Made by a program: the position numbers and the translations under genes. This document shows positions 8,616 to 22,187 of a DNA stretch of 35,908 bases, one piece after another; position 1 is the first letter of the stretch; every line of letters starts with the position of its first letter. The notes beneath the pieces were generated by a model. The model did not search any database and had not been told where the DNA came from. It saw nothing but the letters and a program-made list of their open reading frames with translations. Source of the DNA: Methyloglobulus sp. (lineage in GTDB: Bacteria > Pseudomonadota > Gammaproteobacteria > Methylococcales > Methylomonadaceae); the NCBI GenBank assembly GCA_009695535.1, contig SHZQ01000005.1:1-35908 (forward strand), in the 5' to 3' direction.

Positions 8616-8984
8616 ATGGCAATTGGACAAGAAGACATCCTGGAAGCAGTTTCAAAAATGACTGTGATGGAAATTGTTGATTTAATTTCAGCAATGGAAG
8701 AAAAATTTGGCGTTTCAGCAGCAACCGCTGTTGCTGCTGCACCTACTGCTGCCGCCGCCGTGGTCGAGGAGCAAACAGAGTTTGATGTCATCATGACCAG
8801 CTTTGGTGAAAACAAGGTCGCAGTCATTAAAACAGTTCGTACCATTACTGGTCTGGGCTTAAAAGAAGCGAAAGATGCGGTTGAAGGTGTACCGACAACC
8901 ATTAAAGAAGGTGTGCCTAAAGCAGAAGCTGAAGATGTTAAGAAACAGCTTGTCGAAGCAGGCGCGACTGTTGATATTAAGTAA
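8616..8984 (+). CDS. rplL: 50S ribosomal protein L7/L12
   Basis: Ala-rich hinge; [27 protein letters not shown]. Confidence 0.98.
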   Translation: MAIGQEDILEAVSKMTVMEIVDLISAMEEKFGVSAATAVAAAPTAAAAVVEEQTEFDVIMTSFGENKVAVIKTVRTITGLGLKEAKDAVEGVPTTIKEGVPKAEAEDVKKQLVEAGATVDIK

Positions 8985-9024
8985 CCACTTAATGCAAGAC
9001 CAGGCTCCGGCCTGATAAAAACTC

Positions 9025-9055
9025 GGTCGGTGGCAATGTTGTCACCGACCTTTTT
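9025..9055 (+). terminator. Intrinsic terminator/attenuator between rplL and rpoB
   Basis: GGTCGGTG-GCAATGTTGT-CACCGACC + TTTTT; rpoB follows in the same direction. Confidence 0.75.
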
Positions 9056-9114
9056 CTGTTTGCGTCAAGCGTACAGCAAAAAATAATTCACAGCGAAAAA
9101 GGTCTGGAAGCAAT

Positions 9115-12100
9115 ATGTCCTACTCTTTTACAGAAAAAAAGCGTATTCGAAATAACTTTGGGAAAAGTACAGAAGTACTTGAGGTTCCCTATCTCCTGGC
9201 AACTCAAATCAATTCTTATGCTGATTTTTTACAGGCAGATTTACCGCCTTTAAAACGCATAGACAATGGTTTACATGCAGCATTTTCCAGTGTTTTTCCT
9301 ATAGAAAGTCATTCCGGCTATGCAGTTCTGGAGTACATCAGTTATCGATTAGGCGAGCCCACTTTTGATGTAAGAGAGTGCCAGCAACGTGGGGCGACTT
9401 ACGCCGCACCATTGCGTGTGTTGGTGCGCTTGGTAATCTACGATAAAGAATCTGCTGTCAGCGCGAAGGTCGTTAAAGACATCCGCGAGCAAGAAGTCTT
9501 TATGGGCGAATTGCCACTGATGACTGATAACGGCACGTTCGTTATTAACGGAACTGAGCGCGTAGTCGTTTCTCAGTTGCACCGTTCACCTGGCGTGTTC
9601 TTCGATCATGACAAAGGCAAAACTCACTCATCGGGTAAGTTGCTGTTTAATGCCCGTGTCATTCCTTATCGCGGTTCATGGCTGGATTTTGAATTCGATC
9701 ACAAAGACTGTGTATACGTCCGTATAGATCGCCGCAGGAAAATACCTGCAACTATTTTATTAAGGGCTTTGGGCTACAACAACGAAGAATTAATCAATAT
9801 TTTCTTCGATACCAACCATTTCACCTTAAGTTCTGAAAAATGTTCGTTCCACATCATTCCAGACCGGATGCGCGGAGAAATCGCAGCGTTCGACATCAAG
9901 CATGATGATAAAATTTTGGTAGAAGAGGGTCGCAGAATCACTGCCAAGCACATCCGTGAAATGGTTAAAGCTGGCCTTGCTGAAGTTGAAGTGCCGAGGG
10001 AATATCTTGTCGGCAAGATCATCGGTCATAACCTTATCGATCCAAATACCGGTGAGCTGGTGGCCAAAGTCAATGATGAGTTGACCATAGCAATGCTAGA
10101 TCGTTGTATTGCAAACGGCATTACGGAAATAAATACCCTGTTTGTCAATGACTTGGACAACGGTCCGTATATGTCTAACGCAATGCGCTTGGATGCAACC
10201 ACAAATACCCTTGAGGCATTGGTTGAAATTTATCGCATGATGCGTCCTGGTGAGCCACCGACCAAAGATTCTGCTGAAAACCTGTTCAAAAACCTGTTTT
10301 TTACTGACGAAAGATATGATTTATCGAATGTTGGTCGAATGAAGTTTAATCGACGGCTGGGTCGTCAGGAGATTACTGGCCCAGGGACATTAACTAATGA
10401 AGATATTATTGATGTACTTAAAGAGCTAATCAACATCCGTAATGGTGACGGCAGCGTAGACGACATCGACCATTTAGGTAACAGACGCGTACGTTCTGTT
10501 GGCGAAATGATTGAAAACCAGTTCCGCGTGGGTTTGGTCAGGGTCGAAAGAGCCGTTAAAGAAAGGCTGACGCTAGCCGATTCAGAAGGTTTGGTGCCGC
10601 AAGAAATTATCAATGCGAAACCAGTATCTGCGGCGGTAAAAGAGTTTTTTGGTTCCAGTCAGCTTTCGCAGTTCATGGATCAAAATAATCCATTATCGCA
10701 AGTGACTCATAAGCGCCGTGTTTCGGCATTAGGACCAGGCGGTTTGGCGCGGGAACGTGCAGGGTTTGAAGTGCGTGACGTACATGCCACCCATTACGGT
10801 CGAGTATGTCCTATTGAAACGCCAGAAGGTCCAAACATCGGCTTGATAAATTCCTTGTCGGTCTATGCTAGAACCAACAACTATGGCTTCTTGGAAACGC
10901 CTTATCGAAAAGTGATTGATGGCAAAGTAACCGATCAAGTCGATTATTTGTCGGCTATCGAAGAAGGCGAGTTTGTTATTGCTCAGGCCAGTGTTGCCGT
11001 TGACAAGAAAGGAACGCTGGTCGATGGGTTGGTTTCATGTCGTCATAAAGATGAATTTACTTTGGCTATGTCCGATACCGTTCAGTACATGGACGTGTCT
11101 TCAAAGCAAATTGTATCGGTAGCCGCATCCATCATTCCATTTTTGGAGCATGACGATGCTAACCGTGCGCTGATGGGTTCCAACATGCAGCGTCAGGCTG
11201 TGCCCACGCTTAGGGCTGAGAAGCCTTTGGTCGGTACCGGTATGGAGCGGACGGTCGCGAAAGATTCTGGTGTAACTGTTGTTGCGGCGCGAGGTGGAAG
11301 CATTGAAGCCGTTGACGCTGCCAGAATCGTAGTGCGTGTAAATGACACCGAAACGGAAACCGGTACTCCTGGTGTTGATATTTATAACCTGACTAAATAT
11401 ACAAGGTCAAATCAAAATACCTGTATTAATCAGAAGCCGCTCGTTAAAAAAGGCGACATCGTTAATGCCGGCGATATTATGGCGGATGGTCCGTCCACTG
11501 ATATGGGTGAGTTGGCATTAGGGCAAAATATGCTGGTCGCTTTCATGCCTTGGAATGGTTACAACTTCGAGGATTCGATTCTGGTTTCAGAGCGGGTGGT
11601 CAAAGAAGACCGTTTCACCACCATTCATATTGAAGAAAAAACCTGTGTCGCACGCGATACCAAGCACAGCCCAGAAGAAATAACTGCCGACATCCCTAAT
11701 GTCAGCGAAGAAGCTTTATCTAAACTCGATGAGTCTGGCATTGTTTACGTTGGTGCTGAAGTCAAAGGTGGCGATATTCTGGTCGGCAAAGTCACGCCCA
11801 AGGGCGAGACTCAGTTAACACCGGAAGAAAAATTGCTACGCGCTATTTTTGGTGAAAAAGCCGCTGACGTAAAAGACACTTCCTTGCGCGTACCTGGCAG
11901 TATTGAAGGAACCGTTATCGACGTGCAGGTATTTACCCGCGATGGAGTCAAGAAAGATAAGCGTGCGCTGGACATTGAAGATCAAGAAATCAAGCGTTAT
12001 AGAAAGGATTTGGACGATCAACTGAAAATTCTGGAAGGCGATATTTTTGCTCGTGTAGCCAAGTTATTGTTGGGTAAAGATGTAAAATCAGGCCCAGGAC

Positions 12101-13191
12101 AGTTGAGGGCCGGTGCTGAAATTACGCAAATCTATTTGGATAGCCTAAAGCATTCAGAATGGTTGAAGATCAAAATGAAAGACGAAGACTTGAATGTTCA
12201 GCTTGAGTTGGTCGTTTTACAGGTTGAGCAGCAACGTAAAGCGTTTGATGAAAAGTTTGAGATAAAACGCAAAAAAATCACTATGGGTGATGATTTGCCA
12301 CCAGGCGTACTCAAGATGGTCAAGGTTTATCTGGCAGTCAAAAGGCGTATTCAGCCAGGTGATAAAATGGCTGGACGACACGGAAACAAAGGCGTTATCT
12401 CCATGATTCGCCCAATTGAAGATATGCCATATACGGCTGACGGTAATCCTGTCGATATTGTATTGAATCCGCTGGGCGTGCCGTCTCGTATGAACGTCGG
12501 TCAGGTGCTGGAAACGCATCTTGGTTGGGCGGCTAAGGGATTGGGCATCAAAATTGGTAAAATGTTGGAAGCAAGAGCCAAAGTTGTCGAAATCAGAGAG
12601 TTCCTAGACAAGATTTACAACGGTAGTGGTCGTAAAGAGGATCTGGATTCATTCTCGGATCAAGAGATCATCGAAATGGCTACCAACTTGATTGATGGTG
12701 TGCCGATGGCGACACCTGTATTCGACGGCGCAAGTGAAGATGAAATTCGCGCAATGTTGAGATTGGCTGATCTTCCCGAATGCGGTCAAGTTACCTTATA
12801 CGATGGCTTGACGGGTGAGCCTTTTGAGCGTCAGGTTACGGTCGGTTATATGTATATGCTGAAGTTGAACCATTTGGTAGACGACAAGATGCACGCCCGT
12901 TCAACCGGCCCTTACAGCCTTGTTACGCAACAGCCATTGGGTGGTAAAGCACAGTTTGGTGGACAACGATTCGGTGAAATGGAAGTCTGGGCGTTGGAAG
13001 CTTATGGCGCGGCGCATACCTTACAGGAAATGCTTACCGTTAAATCTGACGATGTCACAGGTAGAACGCGTATGTATAAAAACATTGTCGATGGCGATCA
13101 CAAAATGGAAGCCGGAATGCCGGAATCGTTTAATGTTCTGATTAAAGAAATCCGTTCGTTGGCGGTCAATATAGAGTTGCAGCGGGAATAA
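9115..13191 (+). CDS. rpoB: RNA polymerase beta subunit
   Basis: 1358 aa; [54 protein letters not shown]. Confidence 0.99.
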   Translation: MSYSFTEKKRIRNNFGKSTEVLEVPYLLATQINSYADFLQADLPPLKRIDNGLHAAFSSVFPIESHSGYAVLEYISYRLGEPTFDVRECQQRGATYAAPLRVLVRLVIYDKESAVSAKVVKDIREQEVFMGELPLMTDNGTFVINGTERVVVSQLHRSPGVFFDHDKGKTHSSGKLLFNARVIPYRGSWLDFEFDHKDCVYVRIDRRRKIPATILLRALGYNNEELINIFFDTNHFTLSSEKCSFHIIPDRMRGEIAAFDIKHDDKILVEEGRRITAKHIREMVKAGLAEVEVPREYLVGKIIGHNLIDPNTGELVAKVNDELTIAMLDRCIANGITEINTLFVNDLDNGPYMSNAMRLDATTNTLEALVEIYRMMRPGEPPTKDSAENLFKNLFFTDERYDLSNVGRMKFNRRLGRQEITGPGTLTNEDIIDVLKELINIRNGDGSVDDIDHLGNRRVRSVGEMIENQFRVGLVRVERAVKERLTLADSEGLVPQEIINAKPVSAAVKEFFGSSQLSQFMDQNNPLSQVTHKRRVSALGPGGLARERAGFEVRDVHATHYGRVCPIETPEGPNIGLINSLSVYARTNNYGFLETPYRKVIDGKVTDQVDYLSAIEEGEFVIAQASVAVDKKGTLVDGLVSCRHKDEFTLAMSDTVQYMDVSSKQIVSVAASIIPFLEHDDANRALMGSNMQRQAVPTLRAEKPLVGTGMERTVAKDSGVTVVAARGGSIEAVDAARIVVRVNDTETETGTPGVDIYNLTKYTRSNQNTCINQKPLVKKGDIVNAGDIMADGPSTDMGELALGQNMLVAFMPWNGYNFEDSILVSERVVKEDRFTTIHIEEKTCVARDTKHSPEEITADIPNVSEEALSKLDESGIVYVGAEVKGGDILVGKVTPKGETQLTPEEKLLRAIFGEKAADVKDTSLRVPGSIEGTVIDVQVFTRDGVKKDKRALDIEDQEIKRYRKDLDDQLKILEGDIFARVAKLLLGKDVKSGPGQLRAGAEITQIYLDSLKHSEWLKIKMKDEDLNVQLELVVLQVEQQRKAFDEKFEIKRKKITMGDDLPPGVLKMVKVYLAVKRRIQPGDKMAGRHGNKGVISMIRPIEDMPYTADGNPVDIVLNPLGVPSRMNVGQVLETHLGWAAKGLGIKIGKMLEARAKVVEIREFLDKIYNGSGRKEDLDSFSDQEIIEMATNLIDGVPMATPVFDGASEDEIRAMLRLADLPECGQVTLYDGLTGEPFERQVTVGYMYMLKLNHLVDDKMHARSTGPYSLVTQQPLGGKAQFGGQRFGEMEVWALEAYGAAHTLQEMLTVKSDDVTGRTRMYKNIVDGDHKMEAGMPESFNVLIKEIRSLAVNIELQRE

Positions 13192-13263
13192 TAACCCTAG
13201 TGTGCAAACTAACTGACAGCTTGTTCTGGAACCTACCAGAAAATACTTAAAGAGGATAAATTC

Positions 13264-16200
13264 TTGAAAGATTTAATGAATTTCTTAAAGCGCCAAGGGC
13301 GTTCGGATGATTTCGACGGTATTCGTATCGGCTTGGCTTCGCCTGACATGATTCGTTCGTGGTCGTATGGCGAAGTAAAAAAACCGGAAACAATCAATTA
13401 CCGTACCTTCAAGCCAGAGCGGGATGGTTTATTCTGTGCGAAAATTTTTGGCCCAGTCAGCGACTATGAATGCTTATGTGGTAAATATAAGCGTCTAAAG
13501 CATCGCGGCGTAATCTGTGAAAAGTGCGGCGTTGAAGTCACGCTTTCTAAAGTACGTCGTGAGCGGATGGGTCATATTGACCTAGCTAGTCCGGTTGCCC
13601 ACATCTGGTTTTTAAAATCGCTGCCTTCTCGTATCGCTTTGTTGCTAGATATGACGTTACGTGAGATTGAGCGCGTCCTGTATTTTGAATCCTTCGTTAT
13701 TCTAGATTCAGGCACAACCCCATTGAATAAAGGTCAATTGTTGACGGATGATGAATATCTGGATGCAGTCGAGCAGTATGGTGATGATTTCACTGCAAAA
13801 ATGGGTGCGGAAGCCATTTACGACTTGTTAAAATCTATTGATTTAAAAGAAGTTGTCGGCATTTTGAAGGAAGATATTGGTGCGACTAGCTCAGAAACCA
13901 AAATCAAAAAGCTGTCAAAACGTTTGCGAGTTATGGACGCGCTGATTGCTTCCAAAAATCGTCCTGAGTGGATGATTCTAAAAGTATTGCCAGTATTGCC
14001 GCCAGAATTACGTCCCTTAGTTCCTTTGGATGGTGGTCGTTTTGCAACTTCTGACCTGAATGATTTGTATCGTCGGGTCATTAACCGAAACAATCGGTTA
14101 AACCGCTTGCTGGATTTGAGTGCGCCAGACATTATCGTCCGTAACGAAAAACGTATGTTGCAGGAATCTGTTGATGCGTTACTAGATAATGGTCGTCGTG
14201 GACGAGCCATTACCGGTACCAACAGAAGACCGCTGAAATCTCTTGCCGATATGATTAAAGGCAAACAAGGACGATTCAGGCAGAATTTGCTCGGCAAACG
14301 TGTCGATTATTCAGGCCGTTCGGTTATTGTGGTGGGGCCAACATTAAGGCTTCATCAATGTGGCTTGCCTAAAAAAATGGCGCTGGAGCTATTCAAACCG
14401 TTTATTTTTAGCAAATTGCAATTTCGTGGTCTTGCTACGACCATTAAAGCCGCAAAGAAAATGGTTGAAAGAGAAGGTCACGAAGTTTGGGACATTCTCG
14501 AAGAAGTCATCCGCGAACACCCGATTCTATTAAACCGCGCACCAACTTTGCATAGGCTTGGAATTCAAGCGTTCGAGCCGATCTTGATCGAAGGTAAAGC
14601 CATTCAGCTTCATCCATTAGTCTGTAGTGCATTTAACGCTGACTTTGACGGCGATCAGATGGCGGTACATATTCCACTGTCAATCGAAGCGCAGTTAGAA
14701 GCGCGGACATTAATGATGGCGACAAACAATATTTTGTCTCCAGCCAATGGTGAGCCTGTTATTAACCCGTCGCAAGACGTGGTATTAGGGTTGTATTACA
14801 TCAGCCGCGAAAAAATCAATGCTAAAGGTGATGGCAGTATTTTTGGTAGTATTGGTGAAGTTCATAAGGCTTTGCTTGCCAAATCTGTTGAATTACAATC
14901 AAAAATTCAGCTACGCATTACTGAAAAAACCACTAATGAAAAAGGCGAAATTGAGAGCAAAACACATCGGGTATCCACTACCGTTGGTCGTGCTTTAATC
15001 TGGGAAGTTGTGCCTGATCGTATGCCGTTTGACATAGTTAACTGCGATATGACCAAGAAGAACATTTCGCGCATGATCAATTACAGTTACCGTCATTTGG
15101 GTAACAAAGACACGGTTGTCCTTGCTGACCAGATCATGTACCTGGGTTTCCGGTATGCGACGATTTCGGGTGTGTCTTTCGGTATTGAAGACATGCAAAT
15201 ACCTGCTAAAAAAGCCGACATTATCAAAGCGGCGGAATCAGAAGTGGGCGAGATTCAATCCCAATATGCCTCTGGATTGGTAACCGACGGCGAACGCTAT
15301 AACAAAGTTGTCGATATTTGGTCTCATGCGAACGACCAAGTCGCTAAAGTGATGATGGACGGTTTGGGTGAAGAATCTGTCGTCGATGCGGATGGCAAAA
15401 CCGTTAAGCAGAAATCATTTAACTCTATCTTTATGATGGCGGAGTCGGGTGCTAGGGGTTCGGCAGCGCAAATCCGGCAGTTGGCGGGTATGCGCGGACT
15501 GATGGCGAAACCGGATGGTTCAATTATTGAAACACCGATTACCGCAAACTTTAGGGAAGGGCTTGATGTACTTCAATACTTCATCTCAACGCACGGTGCG
15601 CGTAAAGGTTTGGCCGATACCGCATTAAAAACTGCAAACTCTGGTTATTTGACACGTAGGCTGGTGGATGTCGCGCAGGATCTGGTGATTACTGGACAAG
15701 ATTGCGGAACGTCCGATGGTTTAATCATGACCCCTATCATTGAAGGGGGTGATGTTGTAGAGCCGCTTGCAGAGCGTGTGTTAGGCCGGATTGTTGCCGT
15801 TGATGTCATGGATGCAACGGGTGAAAGCCTTGTTGTGCCTAGAGGCACTTTGCTTGATGAGCATTGGGTTGCTGTGTTGGATGAGCACAGTGTGGATCAG
15901 GTTTTGGTTCGCTCAATTATTACCTGTGAAAACAGACACGGGGTTTGTGTTGCTTGTTATGGTCGTGATCTGGGTCGTGGGCATTTGGTCAATATTGGTG
16001 AAGCAGTTGGCGTTATTGCTGCACAGTCAATTGGTGAACCAGGTACGCAGTTGACTATGCGGACATTCCATATTGGTGGTGCGGCATCTAGGTCTGCAAC
16101 AATCAATAATGTGCAAGTCAAATCAGCAGGAACTTTGCGGCTAAACAACTTGAAGTCGGTAATTAACCGCGAAGGCAATCTCATCGCGGTGTCAAGATCG

Positions 16201-17469
16201 GGTGAAGTAGGTCTGGTTGATGATTACGGACGGGAGCGGGAGCGTTATAAAATCCCTTACGGTGCTGTACTTTCAGTTAAGGAAGGCGATAAAGTTAATG
16301 CCGGCGATATTATAGTAAATTGGGATCCGCACACGCATCCAGTTATTACCGAAGTTGAAGGTTTTGTCGAAATGTTCCATTTTGTTGACGGTGTGACCGT
16401 ACAAAAGCAATCTGACGAAGTAACGGGATTGAGTGCAATGGTGGTTACTGATCCCAAGCAACGAGGTAGTGCGGGTAAGGAATTAAGGCCAATGGTGAAA
16501 CTGATAGATGCAAGTGGCAACACTATCTATCTGCCTGGCACTGAAATTCCAGCACAATACTTTTTGCCGACGGGAGCTATCGTAGGGATTAAAGACGGTG
16601 GTGAAGTGAAGGTCGGTGACGTTCTCGCCAGGATTCCTCAAGAATCCAGTAAAACCAGAGATATTACCGGTGGTTTGCCACGCGTAGCCGATTTGTTTGA
16701 AGCACGTAAGACCAAAGATCCGGCGATATTGGCGGAAACCAGCGGAACGATTTCATTTGGTAAAGAAACCAAAGGCAAGCAGCGCGTTATTATTACCGAT
16801 GCAACTGGCGAACAGGTAGAAACACTGATTTCAAAATGGCGGCATATTACCGTATTTGAAGGTGAGTACGTCGAAAAAGGCGAGACGATTGCTGAAGGTG
16901 AGTTAACGCCGCATGATATTCTCAGATTGCGAGGTGTTGAAGAATTGGCTAACTATTTAGTCAAAGAAATTCAGGACGTATACCGTTTGCAAGGGGTTAA
17001 GATTAACGATAAGCATATCGAAGGCATCATTCGTCAGATGCTAAGAAAAGTCGAGATTACCGCACCTGGAGACACCTTATTCATGAAGGGGGATCAAGTC
17101 GAGCGTGCTGCCCTACGGGAAGAAAACGACAAGATTGAACGGGAAGGAAAAATTCCGGCAAGCTATGAGTCGATACTGTTAGGTATTACCAAAGCGTCAC
17201 TGGCGACAGAATCGTTCATATCGGCCGCTTCATTCCAGGAAACCACCCGTGTTTTAACCGATGCGGCAGTGCGCGGCCTGAGTGATAGCTTGCAGGGACT
17301 GAAAGAGAATGTGATCGTGGGTCGATTGATACCCGCAGGAACAGGTTTGGCTTATCATGAAGCCAGAAAAAATAGACTGGCGCAGAGTCAAATCATCGAC
17401 ACTGAGTCGGCATCGACTGTTGATGCAGATGATGTGGAAGAAGCGCTCAAGCAAGCATTAAATATTTAG
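13264..17469 (+). CDS. rpoC: RNA polymerase beta' subunit (TTG start)
   Basis: 1401 aa; [43 protein letters not shown] start aligns with the usual MKDLLxFLK N-terminus. Confidence 0.99.
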   Translation: MKDLMNFLKRQGRSDDFDGIRIGLASPDMIRSWSYGEVKKPETINYRTFKPERDGLFCAKIFGPVSDYECLCGKYKRLKHRGVICEKCGVEVTLSKVRRERMGHIDLASPVAHIWFLKSLPSRIALLLDMTLREIERVLYFESFVILDSGTTPLNKGQLLTDDEYLDAVEQYGDDFTAKMGAEAIYDLLKSIDLKEVVGILKEDIGATSSETKIKKLSKRLRVMDALIASKNRPEWMILKVLPVLPPELRPLVPLDGGRFATSDLNDLYRRVINRNNRLNRLLDLSAPDIIVRNEKRMLQESVDALLDNGRRGRAITGTNRRPLKSLADMIKGKQGRFRQNLLGKRVDYSGRSVIVVGPTLRLHQCGLPKKMALELFKPFIFSKLQFRGLATTIKAAKKMVEREGHEVWDILEEVIREHPILLNRAPTLHRLGIQAFEPILIEGKAIQLHPLVCSAFNADFDGDQMAVHIPLSIEAQLEARTLMMATNNILSPANGEPVINPSQDVVLGLYYISREKINAKGDGSIFGSIGEVHKALLAKSVELQSKIQLRITEKTTNEKGEIESKTHRVSTTVGRALIWEVVPDRMPFDIVNCDMTKKNISRMINYSYRHLGNKDTVVLADQIMYLGFRYATISGVSFGIEDMQIPAKKADIIKAAESEVGEIQSQYASGLVTDGERYNKVVDIWSHANDQVAKVMMDGLGEESVVDADGKTVKQKSFNSIFMMAESGARGSAAQIRQLAGMRGLMAKPDGSIIETPITANFREGLDVLQYFISTHGARKGLADTALKTANSGYLTRRLVDVAQDLVITGQDCGTSDGLIMTPIIEGGDVVEPLAERVLGRIVAVDVMDATGESLVVPRGTLLDEHWVAVLDEHSVDQVLVRSIITCENRHGVCVACYGRDLGRGHLVNIGEAVGVIAAQSIGEPGTQLTMRTFHIGGAASRSATINNVQVKSAGTLRLNNLKSVINREGNLIAVSRSGEVGLVDDYGRERERYKIPYGAVLSVKEGDKVNAGDIIVNWDPHTHPVITEVEGFVEMFHFVDGVTVQKQSDEVTGLSAMVVTDPKQRGSAGKELRPMVKLIDASGNTIYLPGTEIPAQYFLPTGAIVGIKDGGEVKVGDVLARIPQESSKTRDITGGLPRVADLFEARKTKDPAILAETSGTISFGKETKGKQRVIITDATGEQVETLISKWRHITVFEGEYVEKGETIAEGELTPHDILRLRGVEELANYLVKEIQDVYRLQGVKINDKHIEGIIRQMLRKVEITAPGDTLFMKGDQVERAALREENDKIEREGKIPASYESILLGITKASLATESFISAASFQETTRVLTDAAVRGLSDSLQGLKENVIVGRLIPAGTGLAYHEARKNRLAQSQIIDTESASTVDADDVEEALKQALNI

Positions 17470-17492
17470 TGATATAAACCAATAAATTCAGC

Positions 17493-17521
17493 TTGACCTC
17501 AATATTGTTAACAAGTATCAT
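17493..17521 (+). promoter_or_regulatory. Sigma70-type promoter for the str operon
   Basis: TTGACC (17493-17498), 17-nt spacer, TATCAT (17516-17521) in the rpoC-rpsL gap. Confidence 0.55.
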
Positions 17522-17644
17522 GCTCTGCTCACATGGGCTTAAGTACTTGAGCTAAGTCGGATACTATTTAGCCGTTAGCATTGTTGGGATTGGCGGTTTA
17601 TTTAATGTTAAGACACCTATACTGAATTCGGAGTAAAGAAAAAT

Positions 17645-18022
17645 ATGGCCACGATCAACCAATTGGTTCGTAAGCCGCGTGCTAAAAGAATAGAAAAAAG
17701 CAACGTCCCTGCATTGGAGGCTTGTCCGCAACGCAGAGGTGTATGTACGCGTGTTTATACAACGACACCAAAGAAGCCAAACTCGGCGCTTCGTAAAGTT
17801 GCTAGGGTAAGACTTACCAACGGCGCAGAGGTCAGTAGTTATATTGGTGGTGAAGGGCATAATCTGCAAGAGCATTCCGTGGTCTTAATCAGGGGTGGTC
17901 GGGTAAAGGATTTGCCTGGTGTTCGGTATCACGTAGTACGTGGTAGCTTGGATGCGTCAGGTGTAAACAATAGGAAGTGCGGTCGTTCCAAATACGGAAC
18001 AAAGCGTCCCAAAGGCAAATAA
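17645..18022 (+). CDS. rpsL: 30S ribosomal protein S12
   Basis: [38 protein letters not shown]. Confidence 0.98.
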   Translation: MATINQLVRKPRAKRIEKSNVPALEACPQRRGVCTRVYTTTPKKPNSALRKVARVRLTNGAEVSSYIGGEGHNLQEHSVVLIRGGRVKDLPGVRYHVVRGSLDASGVNNRKCGRSKYGTKRPKGK

Positions 18023-18033
18023 AATGTTGGTGA

Positions 18034-18507
<474 letters not shown>

Positions 18508-18536
18508 AGAAACAAGATAAAACCCAGGCTTTAACG

Positions 18537-20633
18537 GTGGTTAGAAAGACCCCAATAGAGCATTATCGCAATATCGGGATAATGGCTCATATTGATGCAG
18601 GCAAGACCACTACGACGGAAAGAGTGCTGTACTATACCGGTGTCTCTCACAAGATTGGTGAGGTACATGATGGTGCGGCAACCATGGATTGGATGGAGCA
18701 GGAGCAGGAAAGAGGAATCACTATTACTTCCGCTGCCACGACTTGTTTTTGGAGTGGCATGGAAAAACAGTTCCCGCAACATCGGATCAATATCATTGAT
18801 ACGCCGGGGCACGTTGATTTCACTATAGAGGTGGAGCGTTCATTAAGGGTTCTTGATGGGGCTTGCGCGGTTTTTTGTGCCGTAGGTGGAGTTGAGCCAC
18901 AATCTGAAACCGTGTGGCGACAAGCGAACAAGTATCATGTTCCTCGCTTGGCTTTTGTTAATAAGATGGATCGTACTGGCGCTGACTTTCTGCGTGTCAT
19001 TAAGCAGATTGAGACGAGGCTGGGAAGTAAGGCGGTGCCTATGCAACTACCTATCGGTGCTGAAGAGCATTTTGAAGGGGTGGTTGATCTGCTTAAGATG
19101 AAGGCCATTTATTGGAATGAAGCCAATATGGGCATGACTTTTGAGGAAAAGGAAATTCCAGAGATTATGCTTGCTGACTGCTTGAAGTGGCGTGAGCATA
19201 TGATAGAAGCGGCAGCGGAAGCCAATGAAGAATTAATGGGTAAATACCTTGAAGAAGGGTTTTTAACCAATGAAGAAATAAAACAAGGTGTTCGACAGCT
19301 CACTATAGCTAATCAGCTCGTTCCTGCTTATTGCGGGTCGGCGTTTAGAAACAAGGGTGTTCAAGCCATGTTGGATGCGGTAGTTGAGTACTTGCCATCA
19401 CCGGTTGATATTAAGCCGATTGAAGGTGTGCTTGATGATGAGATTGCTGAGGCGGTTCGTTCGGCATCCGATAAAGAGTCGTTTTCTGCGTTGGCATTCA
19501 AGATAGCGACCGATCCTTATGTCGGAACATTAACCTTTTTTAGGGTGTATTCTGGGGTTTTGAACTTAGGGGATATGGTTTATAACCCTGTAAAAAAGAA
19601 GAAGGAACGAATTGGGCGTATTGTGCAGATGCATGCCAATAGCCGAGAAGAAGTAAAAGCTGTATGTGCTGGCGATATAGCGGCAGCAATAGGATTAAAA
19701 GATGTGACAACTGGGGATACGCTTTGCGACCCGAATCACATCATAGTGCTTGAGCGAATGGAGTTTCCAGAGCCAGTTATTTCGGTAGCGGTCGAGCCGA
19801 AAACTAAGGCGGATCAGGATAAAATGGGGGTCGCTTTAGGAAAGTTAGCCCAAGAAGACCCCTCATTTAGGGTTCATACCGATGAAGAATCGGGGCAAAT
19901 AATAATTTCTGGGATGGGCGAACTCCATCTTGAAATTATTGTTGACCGGATGAAAAGGGAATTCAGCGTGGCAGCAAGTGTAGGTGCGCCGCAGGTGGCC
20001 TACAGAGAGACTATCCGTGCTACGGTAGAGCAAGAAGGAAAATTTATCAGGCAATCGGGTGGAAAAGGCCAATATGGTCATGTCTGGTTGCGGTTAGAGC
20101 CCAAGGAAAGAGGCGCTGGCTACGAGTTTGTCAATGAAATTGTTGGTGGGGTTGTTCCGAAAGAATTTATTCCAGCAGTGGATAAGGGAATTCAAGAGCA
20201 GCTAAAAAGTGGTGTCCTGGCAGGGTATCCCGTTTTAGATGTGAAAGTGTCCTTATTTGATGGTTCGTATCATGATGTTGATTCGAGCGAGATAGCTTTT
20301 AAGATTGCAGGTTCCATGTGTTTCAGAGAGGGTGCAAGGAAAGCAAATCCTGTTCTACTCGAACCTATTATGAAAGTGGAAGTTGTTACCCCAGAAGACA
20401 ATATGGGGGATGTAGTTGGCGATATTAATAGGCGTCGAGGAATGATACAAAGCATGGAAGATACCCCCTCGGGGAAAATAATTGGTTGCGAAGTACCGCT
20501 AGCGGAAATGTTCGGTTATGCAACTGATTTGCGTTCGGCAACACAGGGGCGAGCTACTTACAGTATGCAGTTTGAAAAATACAATGAAGTGCCTGCAGCT
20601 ATTGCAGAAGCAATTATTAAAAAATCATCATAA
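18537..20633 (+). CDS. fusA: Elongation factor G (GTG start)
   Basis: [51 protein letters not shown]; 698 aa. Confidence 0.98.
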   Translation: MVRKTPIEHYRNIGIMAHIDAGKTTTTERVLYYTGVSHKIGEVHDGAATMDWMEQEQERGITITSAATTCFWSGMEKQFPQHRINIIDTPGHVDFTIEVERSLRVLDGACAVFCAVGGVEPQSETVWRQANKYHVPRLAFVNKMDRTGADFLRVIKQIETRLGSKAVPMQLPIGAEEHFEGVVDLLKMKAIYWNEANMGMTFEEKEIPEIMLADCLKWREHMIEAAAEANEELMGKYLEEGFLTNEEIKQGVRQLTIANQLVPAYCGSAFRNKGVQAMLDAVVEYLPSPVDIKPIEGVLDDEIAEAVRSASDKESFSALAFKIATDPYVGTLTFFRVYSGVLNLGDMVYNPVKKKKERIGRIVQMHANSREEVKAVCAGDIAAAIGLKDVTTGDTLCDPNHIIVLERMEFPEPVISVAVEPKTKADQDKMGVALGKLAQEDPSFRVHTDEESGQIIISGMGELHLEIIVDRMKREFSVAASVGAPQVAYRETIRATVEQEGKFIRQSGGKGQYGHVWLRLEPKERGAGYEFVNEIVGGVVPKEFIPAVDKGIQEQLKSGVLAGYPVLDVKVSLFDGSYHDVDSSEIAFKIAGSMCFREGARKANPVLLEPIMKVEVVTPEDNMGDVVGDINRRRGMIQSMEDTPSGKIIGCEVPLAEMFGYATDLRSATQGRATYSMQFEKYNEVPAAIAEAIIKKSS

Positions 20634-20661
20634 TTTGAATGTAACAGAAAGGTATTGAGTC

Positions 20662-21852
20662 ATGGCTAAAGAAAAATTTTCACGTAGTAAGCCCCACGTC
20701 AATGTTGGCACAATTGGTCACGTCGATCATGGCAAGACAACATTAACGGCTGCTTTAACAACGGTAATGGCTAAATTGCACGGTGGTGCGGTTAAGGCGT
20801 TCGATCAAATTGACAATGCGCCAGAAGAACGAGCGCGTGGTATTACTATTGCCACTTCTCATGTCGAATATGAATCTAAAAACCGTCATTATGCTCACGT
20901 TGACTGCCCAGGTCACGCTGACTACGTTAAAAACATGATTACTGGAGCTGCGCAGATGGATGGCGCTATCCTGGTCTGTTCGGCTGCTGACGGCCCAATG
21001 CCACAAACCAGAGAACACATTTTGTTGTCAAGACAGGTTGGCGTTCCTTACGTAGTAGTTTTCCTAAATAAAGCTGATATGGTTGACGATGAAGAGTTAA
21101 TCGAATTGGTGGAAATGGAACTCAGAGAATTGCTGGATATGTACGAATTTCCAGGCGATGACACGCCTATCATCAGAGGTTCAGCATTGCTTGCATTGCA
21201 AGGTGATGAAAGTGATATCGGCGTACCTTCTGTTATTAGATTGGTAGAAGCGTTAGATAGCTACATTCCATTGCCAGAAAGAGCAATAGATGGTGCGTTC
21301 TTAATGCCGATTGAAGATGTATTCTCAATTTCAGGTCGTGGTACCGTGGTAACAGGTCGTATCGAACGTGGCATTGTCAAAGTCGGTCAAGAAGTTGAAA
21401 TTGTTGGTATTAGACCTACTGTTGTGACCACCTGTACGGGCGTAGAAATGTTCCGTAAATTACTGGATCAAGGCCAAGCAGGCGATAACGTCGGTTTGTT
21501 GTTGAGAGGTACAAAGCGCGATGACGTTGAGCGTGGACAAGTATTGGCGCACAAAGGCACCATCAAGCCACATGCTCATTTTAATGCTGAAATTTACATC
21601 TTATCAAAAGATGAAGGTGGTCGTCATACACCGTTTTTTGATGGTTATCGTCCACAGTTCTATTTTAGAACTACCGACGTTACTGGCGCGGTTGCTTTAC
21701 CTGAAGGCGTTGAAATGGTAATGCCTGGTGATAATATTTCAGTTAAAGTAAAATTAATATCGCCGATTGCTATGGAAGACGGCTTACGCTTCGCTATACG
21801 TGAAGGTGGTCGTACCGTGGGTGCTGGTGTTGTTGCATCTATCATTGAGTAA
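20662..21852 (+). CDS. tuf: Elongation factor Tu
   Basis: [49 protein letters not shown]; 396 aa. Confidence 0.98.
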   Translation: MAKEKFSRSKPHVNVGTIGHVDHGKTTLTAALTTVMAKLHGGAVKAFDQIDNAPEERARGITIATSHVEYESKNRHYAHVDCPGHADYVKNMITGAAQMDGAILVCSAADGPMPQTREHILLSRQVGVPYVVVFLNKADMVDDEELIELVEMELRELLDMYEFPGDDTPIIRGSALLALQGDESDIGVPSVIRLVEALDSYIPLPERAIDGAFLMPIEDVFSISGRGTVVTGRIERGIVKVGQEVEIVGIRPTVVTTCTGVEMFRKLLDQGQAGDNVGLLLRGTKRDDVERGQVLAHKGTIKPHAHFNAEIYILSKDEGGRHTPFFDGYRPQFYFRTTDVTGAVALPEGVEMVMPGDNISVKVKLISPIAMEDGLRFAIREGGRTVGAGVVASIIE

Positions 21853-21857
21853 GAAAA

Positions 21858-22169
21858 ATGACAAACCAAACTATCAGAATCCGGTTGAAATCGTTTGACC
21901 ATAAATTGATCGACCAGTCGGCTGGTGAGATAGTAGAAACAGCAAGGCGAACAGGCGCCCAAGTTAAAGGCCCTATTCCCTTGCCTACTAAAAAAGAGCG
22001 TTATACGATTTTGATTTCTCCGCATGTCAATAAAGATGCGAGAGATCAATATGAATTAAGAACATACAAAAGATTGCTGGATATTATTGAGCCGACTGAG
22101 AAAACGGTCGATGCCTTGATGAAATTGGATCTCGCCGCTGGCGTTGATGTTCAGATAAAGTTAAGTTAA
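21858..22169 (+). CDS. rpsJ: 30S ribosomal protein S10
   Basis: [41 protein letters not shown]. Confidence 0.98.
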   Translation: MTNQTIRIRLKSFDHKLIDQSAGEIVETARRTGAQVKGPIPLPTKKERYTILISPHVNKDARDQYELRTYKRLLDIIEPTEKTVDALMKLDLAAGVDVQIKLS

Positions 22170-22187
22170 GAATTGAGGAATTGGCAG

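Noticed and set aside
8709-8765. Low-complexity GCA/GCT/GCC repeat-like stretch
   Set aside because: It is the normal alanine-rich linker of L7/L12, not a DNA repeat.
8594-8902. 102-aa Ala/Val-rich minus-strand ORF
   Set aside because: Mirror of the Ala-rich L7/L12 hinge of rplL.
12920-13141. 73-aa plus-strand ORF in an alternate frame of rpoB
   Set aside because: Overlaps conserved rpoB entirely; no motif.
13818-14297. 159-aa minus-strand ORF inside rpoC
   Set aside because: Antisense to conserved rpoC codons with no recognisable domain; explained by codon bias of the sense gene.
21660-22049. 129-aa minus-strand ORF over tuf/rpsJ
   Set aside because: Antisense to two conserved genes; no domain recognised.
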